A stretch of 55,195 bases of DNA from Chara braunii (taxonomy: Eukaryota; Streptophyta; Charophyceae; Charales; Characeae): contig BFEA01000282.1 in assembly GCA_003427395.1 (NCBI GenBank), positions 937,960 to 993,154 on the forward strand. Direction: 5' to 3'. A program made the translations under genes and the position numbers. The notes beneath the pieces were generated by a model. The model saw only the letters and a list, made by a program, of their open reading frames with translations. It was not told where the DNA came from and did not search any database. This document shows positions 11,186 to 21,840 of the stretch, one piece after another. Each line of letters opens with the position of its first letter. Positions within the stretch are counted from its first letter, which is position 1.

Positions 11186-11968
11186 TCAAGAAAGAAAGAG
11201 AAGCCTGTCCACCATCACAAACTCATCTTTTGTGGCCTTGTCTTTTGCCTGAAGTTTGCGTATGATGTCCATCGTGACAGGGTCTTCCTGATAGGCTCCC
11301 ACCAACGATTGAGTTAGTTTTTGCGATATACCAAACGCAGAAACTAGCGCCCCTAGGTAGTCTGCCCTACGTGATAGCGCATCTGCAAACTTGTTGTACT
11401 CTCCCTTCAGATACTCTAGCTTGAAGTCATACTGATCTATGACCTCTATCCAGCGCTTGAGTGCATTAGAAAGAGTCGGTTGAGTCTTGATCCATTTGAG
11501 GGTCTGGTGGTCAGTTCTTAAGTAGAAATTCTGTCCCAACAGGAAGTGCCTCCAATGGACAAGTGCTTTGTAGAGAGCATAGAGTTCCCTTTCATAGGTG
11601 GACTTTGCCAGTTTCTTTGATGGCGTCTTTTGGCTCATATACTCAATCGGTCTCAACTTTTTCCCATCCTGCTGAACCAGCACTGCGCCAATGCTGTATT
11701 GGCTTGCGTCAGTGGTTACAATGAATGGCTTCTGAGGATCGGGCACCATGAGAACGTCATGATTCATGAGTGCATGCTTCAATCCTTTGAAAGCAGCCTC
11801 GCAGTCATCACTCCAGTCCCACGGCGTGTCAAGTCGAGTTAGATCAGTCAAAGGAGAGGCGACTGTGGAATAGTTCTTCACGAAGTTTCTATAGTAGCCG
11901 CACATTCCTAAGAAAGATCTGACCTCAGTAACAGTCTGAAGTCGTGGCCAGTCCCTTATACTAGCCAC
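11186..11968 (-). CDS. Gypsy C RT connection and RNase H
   Basis: This 260-codon frame begins in the RT thumb/connection (VTEVRSFLGMCGYYRNF), then has the RNase H catalytic set: TTDASQ (D), YERELYAL (E), LRTDHQTL (D) and KFADALSRR (D). All four acidic residues are present. It ends in the linker to integrase (KDEFVMVDRLLFLS). A TAA just upstream (about 11979-11981) separates it from RT. Confidence 0.85.
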   Translation of the reverse strand: MASIRDWPRLQTVTEVRSFLGMCGYYRNFVKNYSTVASPLTDLTRLDTPWDWSDDCEAAFKGLKHALMNHDVLMVPDPQKPFIVTTDASQYSIGAVLVQQDGKKLRPIEYMSQKTPSKKLAKSTYERELYALYKALVHWRHFLLGQNFYLRTDHQTLKWIKTQPTLSNALKRWIEVIDQYDFKLEYLKGEYNKFADALSRRADYLGALVSAFGISQKLTQSLVGAYQEDPVTMDIIRKLQAKDKATKDEFVMVDRLLFLS

Positions 11969-12051
11969 CTTCGCATCTTACGGCCTAATTCCTTCCGCGG
12001 ATACTTCATGACCCAAGTATAAGATCTTAGTGCGTCCAAACTCACATTTCT

Positions 12052-12588
12052 CTAGGTTGACCTTATACTTGTGCTCTCGCTGGAGTGAAAGTATAGTCTC
12101 AACGTGCTGTGCATGCTCCTCGACAGACTTACTGAGATAAGAATATCGTAAAGGTAGACAACGACAAACTTATCTAAGTGGTCATGGAAGATCCTATTCA
12201 TGGCATGCTGGAATGTACCCGGCGCATTGCAAAGGCCAAAGGGCATCACTACAAACTCATACAGACCATATCTGGTTTGAAAAGCAGTCTTGTGCTGATC
12301 CTCAAGTCTTATTGCAATCTGATGGTAGCCATACTTTAACTCTATCTTGCTATAGTACTTACATCCCTCCACCCTATCCAATAGGTCGTCTATGCGAGGT
12401 AGAGGCGCTGCGTTTTTCACTGTGATGGCATTGAGGCCTCTATAATCAATGCACATCCTCAATGTACCCCCCTTCTTCGGTACAAATAGCACTGGAGATC
12501 CGAAGGGGGAAGTACTCGGCCGTATCCAACCCTTCTCTGAAAGCTCTTTCAGTTGTCGCCGAAGAGCGTCCAACTCGGCCGGAGCCAA
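12052..12588 (-). CDS. Gypsy C reverse transcriptase with altered active site
   Basis: RT motifs are in order: [37 protein letters not shown], palm motif A as [25 protein letters not shown] and motif C as VVVYLYDIL. The family norms are [11 protein letters not shown] and YLDDIL, so one metal-binding Asp has become Glu and another Tyr. The frame shifts by one base near 12130. Coding similarity extends upstream to about 12650 (PPIKPK) in another frame. Confidence 0.85.
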   Translation of the reverse strand: MAPAELDALRRQLKELSEKGWIRPSTSPFGSPVLFVPKKGGTLRMCIDYRGLNAITVKNAAPLPRIDDLLDRVEGCKYYSKIELKYGYHQIAIRLEDQHKTAFQTRYGLYEFVVMPFGLCNAPGTFQHAMNRIFHDHLDKFVVVYLYDILISVSLSRSMHSTLRLYFHSSESTSIRST

Positions 12589-12654
12589 TCAGCAACTTTG
12601 GCTTGATTGGAGGCGGCCTGCCCTTGACTCTTTTGATGGCCCTTCCCTCGGCCA

Positions 12655-12770
12655 CCTGCCTAAGTCTTTACTACTACCCTCAGCGGTTTCCTCGCCGTCG
12701 TACTATGAACTGTCCAATAGGTCTGCGAGCTTTTCGATCTCAGTTTGAGTCCCATCGGACGCAATCATCA
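12655..12770 (-). pseudogene. Gypsy C gag-RT junction with missing protease
   Basis: Translated fragments read KLMMIASDGTQTEIEKLADL and EETAEGSSKDLGRW, with a stop between them. Only about 150 bases separate recognisable gag from RT. No DSGA/DTGA-type protease motif and no CX2CX4HX4C knuckle is present here or nearby, so an internal deletion is likely. Confidence 0.5.
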
Positions 12771-14206
12771 TCAATTTACTCTCCTTCTTCTTGGACTCTT
12801 CTTCTTCCTCGCGTCTACTGGAGTAGGCTGAGCACTTCCTAGAGTAGCCTCTAAGTCTAAGGCTTTTCTAGATAAGGTCTCAAACGAATGATACTCGAGG
12901 CGAGCCTCACTGGCCAGCAAATTTATGAGATTCTCCGGGAGACAGCTCACAAACATGGTCAATAAGACCGGGTCATCGTAGCGGATGTCGGGAACGACGA
13001 TGAGGCTCTCTACGGTAGACGTTAGCTCTCTGACTGACTTGAACTTTCGTTGGTCTAATTTGAGCATCGGATCAGTGGCAATTTGTGCCTGCTATGGATT
13101 ATGCCAGAGAGCTTCTACCATGTCTAAGAATTCTTCTAACGTTAGGGTCTTAGCCCAGTCCGCCATGCGTCGTCCGTACCCGGCCTTTGCTTCTAATCCA
13201 TCCAGCCATCAGCCATTTGGCTGCCTTACCCTCCAGGTAAGATGCAACAGTAATCACCTCCTCCTCCTGCATAGTCCTCTTTGCCCTTACCCATACTGGA
13301 ACCGTTCTCAACCATGTGTTGAGTTCCTCGTCCTTCTTCTCTGCGGAGAAGGCAAGGGGCGGTTTCATAGGGGGTTTTGGGTACGATTGACCTTGCTGTT
13401 GTCCCTGTTGAGGAACAGGTTGTTGCGGTGATGGTGTAGCTATCACCGTTGACCCAGAAGAAGAAGAAGCAACAATCTGTGCGACTGCTGCAGATGTACC
13501 ACTTGGTTGTGTGCCAGCTTGTATTGGAAAGGGGCCTGACATCGTCGTTAACGGCAACGGCGGCTGTGATGCTGGCCTCAATCCTGGCCCTTGCAAAATG
13601 TCCAAGATCTGGTCCAAAGAGTTCTGCATGAAGTCCAGTCTGCTGTCCAAATGCGCATGCAGCGAGAGTACACTGTTCTTCAATACTTTCATTTGGTAAG
13701 ACATGGCTGACTCATCCAAACCCTCTAGTGCAGTTTTGTCTGCCTCTAGCCGGGCTGTTCTATTTTTGATCTCCTTTTCTCTGTCGGTAGCTTGCTTCAG
13801 TTCCCGCTCTAACCGAGCGCGGATCCTTTCGACTTGCTGGAGCTCTTGTAGCTTCCTACCTCGTGGGGTCAACGGGCTGAACTGCGAGCCCGCGATTTGA
13901 CTTGTGGACTGACCAGAACCTACTGATCTGGAAGTACCCGAGGCATCTTCAACTGAGTCCCAGACGAGGATGCAGCAGAGGATGCTGCTGCGGAAGCCAT
14001 GGCTGCTGCTTTGGGTGCTGCTGCAGCCTGTTCCCTAGTTGAGGCATTTGATGCCTCCCTGGCTGCTGCGAGAGCACGGGCTCGGCACGAAGACGTCTTT
14101 CGTCTCCCGGTTGTTAGGTCTGAAACACTTGCGGGACCCTAAGTGATCTCGAACGTGTCAGCCTCGCATCGTCAACTCCACCCTCATTGGTGTCTGACCC
14201 GCTCAT
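12771..14206 (-). pseudogene. Gypsy C gag, frameshifted
   Basis: The probable start is ATG at 14206 (MSGSDTNEGG, then TRSRSLRV). A stop and frame changes follow until 13872, from where a 240-codon frame runs to 13150: a charged coiled-coil-like segment (RIRARLERELKQATDREKE), a Pro/Gln-rich linker, and the capsid-like FSAEKKDEELNTWLRTV. A frameshift near 13190 moves the sequence into the frame of 12771-13067 (FVSCLPENLINLL). The frame ends in a Lys/Arg-rich tail without a zinc knuckle. Confidence 0.7.
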
Positions 14207-15358
14207 CAGTTAGGCAAACACTATCTGCACTACAACTCCTTGCTGGAGTCCTACCACAACATGTGTCTGACCGGCACCTAATTTTCTAAAAATAAATGTG
14301 TCCGGCAGGTCCCCTACTTGATCAAGTGGCAGCCTACAACATTCACTAAAGACTGTCAACATAGTTTAGTTCTATCATGATTAGTTCACTTACAAAAGCT
14401 TTGCACATAACTGGCTATGGTAGTATACAACAGTCCTATACTAAAACTGTCTGTGAGGTGTTAGCAGTCTTTCAACCAAGTAATCAACAATAAAACCAGA
14501 CTATGTTGCAGATGTATGAACAGTGGATATAGTTGTGTTTACAGTTGAGCACCAATTAGAACCTACCCTCCCCTCAATCCAACATACCGAAGAGCATCTT
14601 TGAGCAGCAATGTCTTCGTGTGTAATGTCGGCCGACCCCTGTGCCCCAAGTCATTGCCGAACAAGCCAGCCCATCCACTCTTATTTACCCTCATACGGAA
14701 CGAGCCTTACAACCCAGTTTGATCTGGCTGATCAGGAGGGATTTAAGGAGAACCCCCATCTCCTCAGGAATTATTTAACGTCGCAGACAGGATGACGATC
14801 GCAACCAGTATCAACACCGAGTGCCCAACCAGAAATATTTATAAACGGTCTGGTAAGCGTCTCTTATGGGCTGGCACCCCCGACACAACTTCTATAGCGC
14901 AGCAAAGTGCCAAAATGGACAAGCAGCCATCGCATGCGTTGGGTTGGCATGGTGACCGTGACCCAAGTGCTTCGACCAGGGCCCTTCAGAGGCACCGCCC
15001 TTTCTCCTTCCAGATGCTTCACCAGGAAGATTGTCGTCTCTCAAGGTAGAGCGCTCACGACACCTCACCAAAAGAGAGGACTCTCAAGTTGGACTCACTT
15101 CCTCGCGATAAGAATAGATTGAGAGGGTAGATAAGGTACGGGAACAACGTATCTGGAGATAGCTGCCCCCAGCCACAGATTTCTCACCAATTGAGCTGAG
15201 TGTGCATTTGATGACCGGTCGTAGTCTCGATACCACCCACAACGCAATGCAGTGCCACCTCAGCTAAATGTCACATCAACATGCTCTCATCATCAATCAT
15301 ACATTCCGCTGTACCCACGGCATAGCATGCCGTATAGCCTTCCGGCGCACACCTCTCT
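14207..15358 (-). other. Gypsy C leader (untranslated) up to the N gap
   Basis: This stretch has no coding signal on the element strand and lies between gag and the right LTR. A TGGTATCGAGAC-like string on the minus strand (about 15224-15238) resembles the PBS used by elements A and B. However, the sequence after it is not found next to the left LTR, so the actual PBS may lie in the N gap. Confidence 0.5.
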
Positions 15359-16033
15359 NNNNNNNNNNNNNNNNNNNNNNNNNNNNNNNNNNNNNNNNNN
15401 NNNNNNNNNNNNNNNNNNNNNNNNNNNNNNNNNNNNNNNNNNNNNNNNNNNNNNNNNNNNNNNNNNNNNNNNNNNNNNNNNNNNNNNNNNNNNNNNNNNN
15501 NNNNNNNNNNNNNNNNNNNNNNNNNNNNNNNNNNNNNNNNNNNNNNNNNNNNNNNNNNNNNNNNNNNNNNNNNNNNNNNNNNNNNNNNNNNNNNNNNNNN
15601 NNNNNNNNNNNNNNNNNNNNNNNNNNNNNNNNNNNNNNNNNNNNNNNNNNNNNNNNNNNNNNNNNNNNNNNNNNNNNNNNNNNNNNNNNNNNNNNNNNNN
15701 NNNNNNNNNNNNNNNNNNNNNNNNNNNNNNNNNNNNNNNNNNNNNNNNNNNNNNNNNNNNNNNNNNNNNNNNNNNNNNNNNNNNNNNNNNNNNNNNNNNN
15801 NNNNNNNNNNNNNNNNNNNNNNNNNNNNNNNNNNNNNNNNNNNNNNNNNNNNNNNNNNNNNNNNNNNNNNNNNNNNNNNNNNNNNNNNNNNNNNNNNNNN
15901 NNNNNNNNNNNNNNNNNNNNNNNNNNNNNNNNNNNNNNNNNNNNNNNNNNNNNNNNNNNNNNNNNNNNNNNNNNNNNNNNNNNNNNNNNNNNNNNNNNNN
16001 NNNNNNNNNNNNNNNNNNNNNNNNNNNNNNNNN
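15359..16033. other. Assembly gap (675 N)
   Basis: This is a continuous run of N in the right LTR of gypsy C. Frames drawn across it are meaningless. The missing bases should include the PBS-proximal part of the LTR. Confidence 0.99.
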
Positions 16034-16529
16034 TGCCTGCATTGGCCAAGATTTCTGCCCACTCGCCCTCTTTGCCTATATGTCTGTGTTGCGTGTGGGC
16101 GGCCTCCCTTGAGCCTGTGCCTGGGCCCTAGTACCTGTACCCAGGCCCAATGGGGTTGGGGCCCAGGAAATGCAGTTGCGCCTCTTTCATCAAGGCCTGC
16201 GACCTGATTCAGATAGTGGACCGGTTTCCCATTGGCATTTTTGGCCTCTATATCCAGCATGCATTCTCGGCCTCACGTTTATGTGCCCAGGGCCTAACCA
16301 AGTCTGGGGCCCTGGGGTTTCTGCATTTGCAGAGATGCAATACTCGGTGCACTCCAACCAACTAGCGTGCGGCAACTGTATGGACCCCACTTCGTGAAAT
16401 GTTTGAACAAAGGGCTCTCGTTGATTTGCTGGCCCGCCTTCACTTAGGGCGGGCAGGGAGGCTTGCTGGGGGCCTTAGCCCAGAACATGTACATCACGGC
16501 AAGGCCCCTTTGAGGGCTCAATCCTCACA
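16034..16529 (-). repeat. Gypsy C 5' LTR (right), sequenced part
   Basis: It pairs with 9268-9764 with about 18 substitutions and no large indel. It ends at CTCACA, after which the sequence changes to the older locus that carries the unidentified protein repeats. The LTR begins somewhere in or before the N gap. Confidence 0.85.
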
Positions 16530-16611
16530 CTTTACAGACTTGGACATATATGATGTAAGAATTTATGTTCCTAAAGAAAGAAGCGTTGACGCTGTCTATG
16601 GGAGATGCTAG
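16530..16611 (+). pseudogene. Decayed copy of unidentified protein repeat, right of gypsy C
   Basis: The first bases after the LTR translate as LDIYDVRIYVPKERSVD, nearly the same motif as the minus-strand frame at 7906-7940. After a stop, coding-like text continues (FVEEIVLREKERLERENK). This shows that both flanks of gypsy C belong to one older repeat-bearing locus. Confidence 0.45.
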
Positions 16612-16854
16612 GGATTTGTCGAGGAAATTGTACTGAGAGAGAAAGAAAGACTTGAAAGAGAAAATAAGTGTTTCCTTTGATGTACTTGGTTCGCAGTCTT
16701 TGAGGGATTCCCAGCTTACTCTTTACCCAATTTTTTGTCAAGAAACAACTGGTCTGCTGTGATTGAGTTTGCACTTAAAGTGAGAAGATACCAAAGACAC
16801 AAATGAGTTGATCATACGTACCTTCAAAAGTGAAACCCTGGATTAGGTTGGGAG

Positions 16855-17140
16855 GTGGATATAGGAAGCTGAGTAAGGAGGATTCTGATAAGCTGCTTAA
16901 TTCCCTTAATTCTATAACAAGGAGAGCGGTGATTTCCTACGAAATCGTGAGGTATGAGAGACTAAAGAATCGGGGATGAGATTGACCTTGATGAGTTTGA
17001 TATTGGGGTCTACGTGCCACGACATAGGTTTGAAGATTGTAGAAGCGGTCAATGTTGGCAACGAGCATCAGATGTTGTACATGATGAAAAAAAAAGGCTT
17101 TTATTGGCATATGGTCTCCACCTGTTGAAGGGCTTATGCT
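16855..17140 (+). pseudogene. Decayed copy of unidentified protein repeat
   Basis: Fragments in two frames read KLSKEDSDKLLNSLNS, YEIVRYERLKNRG and then DEFDIGVYVPRHRFEDC. The first two parts match the minus-strand frame 7413-7673, and the last part is a D-I-x-x-Y-V variant. A small frame change occurs at about 16978. Confidence 0.45.
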
Positions 17141-17152
17141 TTCAAAGAATAA

Positions 17153-17390
17153 TTGGTCAATCATGATAGATTTTGTATGGAGGGTGAAGAGGGCTCAAGA
17201 ATAATACTCTTAGCGGCAAGGATAACTGCTGTGAGAGGCAAACTTTATGAAGTAACTGGGTCGAATAATCCCTTTGTAATTCTCAGGTACGAGACCTATG
17301 TAAGAGGGCGAATAATACTTTATATTCCAGTGGTCAAATTCTTGAACACCGACAGCCTGGACGTGAGAATTTACGTTCCAGCCTGGTTAG
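17153..17390 (+). pseudogene. Decayed copy of unidentified protein repeat, interrupted by foldback element
   Basis: The open frame contains RIILLAARITAVRGKLYEVT, LRYETYVRGRIIL and SLDVRIYVPAWL. The reading is cut at 17391 by the foldback element. Coding-like sequence resumes at about 18030 (LEKKVDYLECRLGAYSSL), which suggests the insertion landed in this frame. Confidence 0.45.
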
Positions 17391-18017
17391 CACGCCGTAT
17401 GCGTACGCAGTGCGTACGCCTACGTATTCCAGCGTACGCGTACGAACCCGAAATCGCGCGTACGCGTACGTTAAAAAAAAAAAAAAAAAAAAAAAATCCA
17501 AAAAATCTGAAAAAAAAGTATGTTGTGCACAGTAATGATACAAACAACATTTACCTGGGAGTCATACCCGGATTCCCAACTTTAAAATAATTTTTTAATT
17601 ATTATGATAATATTACTTTTTTTTTAGTTTTTAATTTCTTACTCGAGTTAGATCGGGAATTCGGGGATGACTCCCAGGCAAAAGTTGTTTGTATCATGTT
17701 TTTGCATTGTTACAGAAGTTTGTTTTTATTTTTTTTGTTTTTTTCCTAATTTTTTTTAAAAAAATTCCAATTTATTTGTGTTTTGTGTATTTGATTTTTC
17801 ACTCGAGCTATGTACAGAATTTGGCAACGAGTCTCAGGCAAAACTTGTTTGAAATATCATTTTCCATAACATATTTTTTTTTTCGATTTTTTTGATGATT
17901 TTTTTTTTTTTTTTTTTTTACGTATTCCCACGTACGGGAGTACGTGTACGCTCGTACGTGTCGTGTACAGGAATACGTGTACGCGTGTACGCGTAACCCG
18001 CATACACGTACGCCGTG
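17391..18017. mobile_element. Foldback / MITE-like element with CGTACG-rich inverted ends
   Basis: The left end CACGCCGTATGCGTACG is mirrored by the right end, which reads CACGGCGTACGTGTATG when reversed. Both arms are crowded with GTACGCGTAC strings and pass inward to A-rich (left) and T-rich (right) runs. Inside, ACAAACAACATTTACCTGGG (from about 17540) is inverted at about 17675-17695, with a third, weaker copy near 17830-17855. No transposase is encoded. No matching target duplication could be identified by eye, so the superfamily is open. Confidence 0.65.
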
Positions 18018-18029
18018 CAACACAGGTTC

Positions 18030-18360
18030 TTGCATGCCTAGAGAAGAAAGTTGATTATTTAGAATGCCGGTTGGGAGCTTATAGCAGTCTTATAAGGACA
18101 AACGAGTGGTTAGAAAAATTACAGAGGAAAGTAACTTAGGGAGAAGGAATAAGGCAATTTGAGAGACTCCCTAGTTTTTTAACTACTGATGGTTTTGACG
18201 ACAAGAGAGACGGGTCGCCTCTTCTGGAAGCCATTGCTATAATAGGTAATGCAAGGGAGAGTAACTCCATAATGATGATAAAGTCCCTACTCCTAAATAC
18301 TTTTGAACACCAAATCGAGGTCCTTGACTATATTCATCCCGAGATCTACCTCTCCTGACA
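18030..18360 (+). pseudogene. Coding-like remnant continuing the unidentified protein repeats
   Basis: Fragments read LECRLGAYSSLIRTNEWLEK, then (after a stop) RQFERLPSFLTTDGFDD and LLLNTFEHQIEVLDYIHPEI. The last resembles the D-Y-x-x-P-E-I-Y variant of the motif. Several stops are present; function unknown. Confidence 0.35.
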
Positions 18361-18660
18361 CTGTTTATGAAGGTCGATAATGCCTGGTATGAATGAGCAC
18401 CTAACATTCGAGGTTGTATTGGAAGGTAGAGTTTTTTTTTTTTTCAAAAACATATGGAGAAGATTATGTAAGAAACTTTGAATTACCAGGGCCATTACCC
18501 GGCTTCGGCTCAAGATGATAGCTATGCAATCTACACAGAAAGTTAGGTTCTCTTTTATTGTGTCAACAAGCCTCCCAACCATGAATCATATAGGTGAAAC
18601 CTATTCAGTCCACCTGCGACCACCGCCAGCATGGCTGTTTTCAACACGAACCGAAGCTCT

Positions 18661-18863
18661 TCCAGGCCTCATGCTCCCATCAGGCTAGGTTACAGAGTTG
18701 CACCACCTTGCTCTAGCACCGGCCAACATTGCTTCACTCACGAACCCCAATGACCACTGAGACTGCCATCGCAAACAGCCCCCCAGATCTCTTTACCAGG
18801 CCTCACGCCCCCACTAAGCTAGGTCACAGAGTTGCGCCACCTGGCTCCGGCTCCGGCCAGCGT
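18661..18863. repeat. Two-copy direct repeat, ~137-bp period
   Basis: CCAGGCCTCATGCTCCCAT with its following 45 bases (from 18661) returns at about 18798 as CCAGGCCTCACGCCCCCAC. Shared phrases include AGCTAGGT-like, ACAGAGTTGC and CACCGGCCA-like blocks. It lies just upstream of the gag-like region of element D. Confidence 0.65.
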
Positions 18864-19396
18864 AGAGTTAAGACAGAAGAGACTCTTCGGATCTCAGACA
18901 GAAACCTCTCTAGTTTAGATGAACTTGATTTTCTGCAACCTTTCTTTGATCGGATGAGAGATTCTGCTTTGAGAGCCGTCACTGACTAGACTGAGATCAG
19001 CTACTTACTGAAGGTAGTGAAAGTGAGAATTATTGGGATAATATCATATCACTCTTCTAGAGAACGAGTCTCTCTTGCCAGAAGAATCAACAGCGGTTCG
19101 TAAGCCATGCAATTTGACTATGAGATTATAAATCTGACACGATACTTTGTGATCAGGGGTACTGTAAAATGGTATAACAGAAGATTGAGTAATGATGATG
19201 AAAGAGAACTGATTGAAGATTTATTGAAAGACTGAGAAGAATTGCGTTGCCTTTGATCACCACCCAGTCTATTATTGCCTACACTCTCTATGTACAAAAC
19301 TCTCAAGAGGTAGAGCAAACAAGGGAAGATTGAAACAAATTTGTATCTCTTGCAAGAAGAGTAAGAGATTGAAAAATAAGAAAGGGAAGGACATAA

Positions 19397-20460
19397 GTGA
19401 CAGGAAGAGAAATAAGTGAGTATCATGGAAAGTTTATGGTCAAAATGGCAGGACGAGGGAGACCTAGTTCTTCTGCAGGAACTAATGAAGAGGCTCTGAT
19501 AGGTGTTATAAGAGAGCTGGTCGAGAGAGTTGACACAATAAAGGGAGGGTCGGATATCGCAAGAGCAAAGAGGTCAGATGAGAGAATTCCTTGCTTCAGA
19601 GGGCCTCAGGTAAATGATTTCCTAGACGAGTATGAATTACTTGGGCTCATTTATGGTTGGACAGAGAAGCAGCGACTCAATCTTATTGTGATACTGACTT
19701 TAGGTTGGCTGTTCAGAGTTGATGGAAGGGGCTACAACATGGGAAGAAGTCAAAGAGAGAATGAAGAGGGAATTTGAAAAAGACTCGGTCCCAACCACTA
19801 CCAAAGATCTGCTCAACATCAGAAGGGCTAAGTAGGACACCTTCAATGTCTTCCTTCAAACTTTCATCAGAACAGCCAGGAGAATCCCATATTTGGACGA
19901 GGCTCAAAGGTGTCATATTTTCCTGACTAATTTTACAGATAATGAGAGATAGATTGTTCTCAATCAAGCTCAACACTACCCTCTCAGATGGGATGAAATG
20001 GTTGCAATAGTTAGAACTCTGCCTACGGTCTCACACAAGAAATGGTCACTGGATCAGATCAGTAGACTGACTAAAGACTGAGAGACCGAGAATGGTATGA
20101 ATAGAGGAAACAATTTGAGTGCTGAATATCTTATTCAACGAGTTATGACCGATTATAGTCTCTTGCTAATCATGCTGCAAATGAGAAAGGGAAAAAAAAG
20201 GTTGAGAGTGAAGATGAGGAAGATAATGATGCCGATGATAATAACTATGGCGAAAGAGGAGATTCCTCAAAGTCAAGGAAAAACAGAGGGAATGGTGGGA
20301 AAGAGAACCGAGAGAGAAGAAAGTATTATGAACGTAAAAAAAAAAGATTTGTCTGTTATTATTGTGGTGAAGGAGGTCATACTACCACCTACTGTAAACC
20401 GCTGGAGGAGGATGTGAAGAGTGGAGTGGCTAAAAAAGACGCAATGGGTCATGTTTATGA
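19397..20460 (+). pseudogene. Element D gag with intact zinc knuckle
   Basis: The first frame (19397-19777) has MAGRGRPSSSAGTNEEALIG, then FRGPQVNDFLDEYELLGLIYG, a capsid-like helix pattern. Further fragments follow in other frames across stops. At 20354-20395 a perfect CX2CX4HX4C knuckle occurs (CYYCGEGGHTTTYC), preceded by a Lys/Arg-rich stretch. Several frameshifts make the gene inactive. Confidence 0.65.
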
Positions 20461-20538
20461 TAGTTCATAGAACAAATTGGATCCAGACATCATGGAGGTA
20501 TGAAATTTTTTGCCCTTAAACATGAAGAGAAGATAGAG

Positions 20539-20665
20539 AATGATCCCTTTTCATTTGTCGAATTGAAGTAGAGAAAAAACCAATATGAATGTTCACTTCC
20601 TCATTGGTGACTTACCTGAGGAGCTTGTGCAGAAACCCAATGATCCCTTTTCATTTGTCGAATTG
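20539..20665 (+). repeat. 27-bp exact direct repeat, 100-bp spacing
   Basis: AATGATCCCTTTTCATTTGT plus CGAATTG occurs at 20539 and 20639. It may be a local duplication in the gag-protease linker of element D. Confidence 0.75.
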
Positions 20666-20887
20666 CCTCTACAGTCACTAACTTTACTGGAAGGTGTGTC
20701 CGACGATGCTTTTCGGAGTGGGCTAACGTTGGGTTAGACTTCTTCTGAGTTAGTAGCGTTTTCACCTAGCGAGCCCGCCTGTTCAGCCAACATGATGTCT
20801 TTCGAGGGTAATTTGCCATCGGAACTCATCCTGGAACCTGACGAGATGATTGGAGAAGTGAGGAATCTTCAACGCTTTACGCCATAA

Positions 20888-21370
20888 ATGATAGAGAAAA
20901 AGAAAAGAAGAAAGGCCGAAGAGATTCTAATTGACATTCTTGATGATCAAGAATCAGAACCTTTCTCTAAGAAGAGTGAGCAAGGGAAGAAGAAAAAATT
21001 TATCCTCAAAAGTGAAGTGGAAGATGAAATTGTAATTAGTAATTACAGATGTAATTACAAAAATGTTAGAAGAAAGGGAAGTGACTTTGTCTTTCAAAGA
21101 GGCAATGACGTTAACACCGAAGTTGAGAGAGGAATTCAAGAAGTTAATTGATGAGAAAAAGATGGAAGTTAATTATCTGGATCAATCTTTCCCAACCAAG
21201 TTAATAGGATCTTGTTAGGATGCAAAATGAGATTCGCAACCATGGGTTGTGGGTATTTAACTATCTACATTAATCAGGTGAAAATTCGAGCCTTAGTGGA
21301 TTCTGGGGCAGAAATGACACTTATCTCTCAGAGAGCTATGAAAGTTTGTGACCTGACCATTGATAGGTCC
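20888..21370 (+). pseudogene. Element D protease region
   Basis: After a Lys/Glu-rich frame (20888-21151), a retropepsin active site is readable as IRALVDSGAEMTLISQRA (VDSGAE at 21295-21312). It has the typical order of hydrophobic strand, D-S-G-A and a Thr/Leu/Ile-rich strand. Flap and C-terminal motifs are not clear, and stops surround it. Confidence 0.65.
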
Positions 21371-21840
21371 TCAAAAGTAAATACTGAGTAATATTGTTGG
21401 GCAACTCTTCGTAGCAGGATTCATTGACAATTTGCCTATTAAGGTTGGAATAATGTCAGTTGAACTATTGAGATTCGTAGGGCCAGACTTGGACCATGAT
21501 TGTATTCGGGGCACTCCATTCTTACACAGGATGTAAGTTGTCCAGTTCTTCAATCATGAGGGGTCATCCTGGATTGGCTTGCAAGATCCGGAGACTGTAT
21601 ATGAATAAACATTTATGGTCTGTACTTCTCATCATCATAAACATAAGGTGTCAGCTAATTCAATCAGAAAGGGAGAATCTGTTGAAAAAATAAGAAAGAT
21701 GAAAGGAAAGGATAAACAAAAAGTCAAGGAGGAAGTTTCAATCGATATTAATCAGATTCCGAAGATGATGAAAACCCTTGGTAAGTTGAAAGATGAGGAT
21801 GGACAGATTGAAGCATTCAAGAAGGCTGTTGAGACTGCTA

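Larger units (their letters stand above)
9004..16529 (-). mobile_element. Gypsy element C, chromovirus type, decayed, LTR-flanked
   Basis: From right to left the minus strand reads right LTR, leader, gag, RT, RNase H, integrase, chromodomain, polypurine tract and left LTR. The LTRs match over 9268-9764 and 16034-16529 with about 18 substitutions by eye, and both end on the minus strand in TGTGAGGATTGAG. The left LTR start is uncertain; 9004 is chosen because a TG lies there, but no target duplication supports it. Protease and the gag zinc knuckle are absent. RT active-site changes, frameshifts and stops make it non-autonomous. Confidence 0.8.

Noticed and set aside
15224-15240. PBS-like TGGTATCGAGAC for gypsy C
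   Set aside because: Not accepted as a firm PBS because the following bases do not recur at the left LTR; recorded only as a possibility in the leader entry.
15252-16260. Long open frames of 250-330 codons on both strands
   Set aside because: They cross the run of N at 15359-16033, so their length carries no information.
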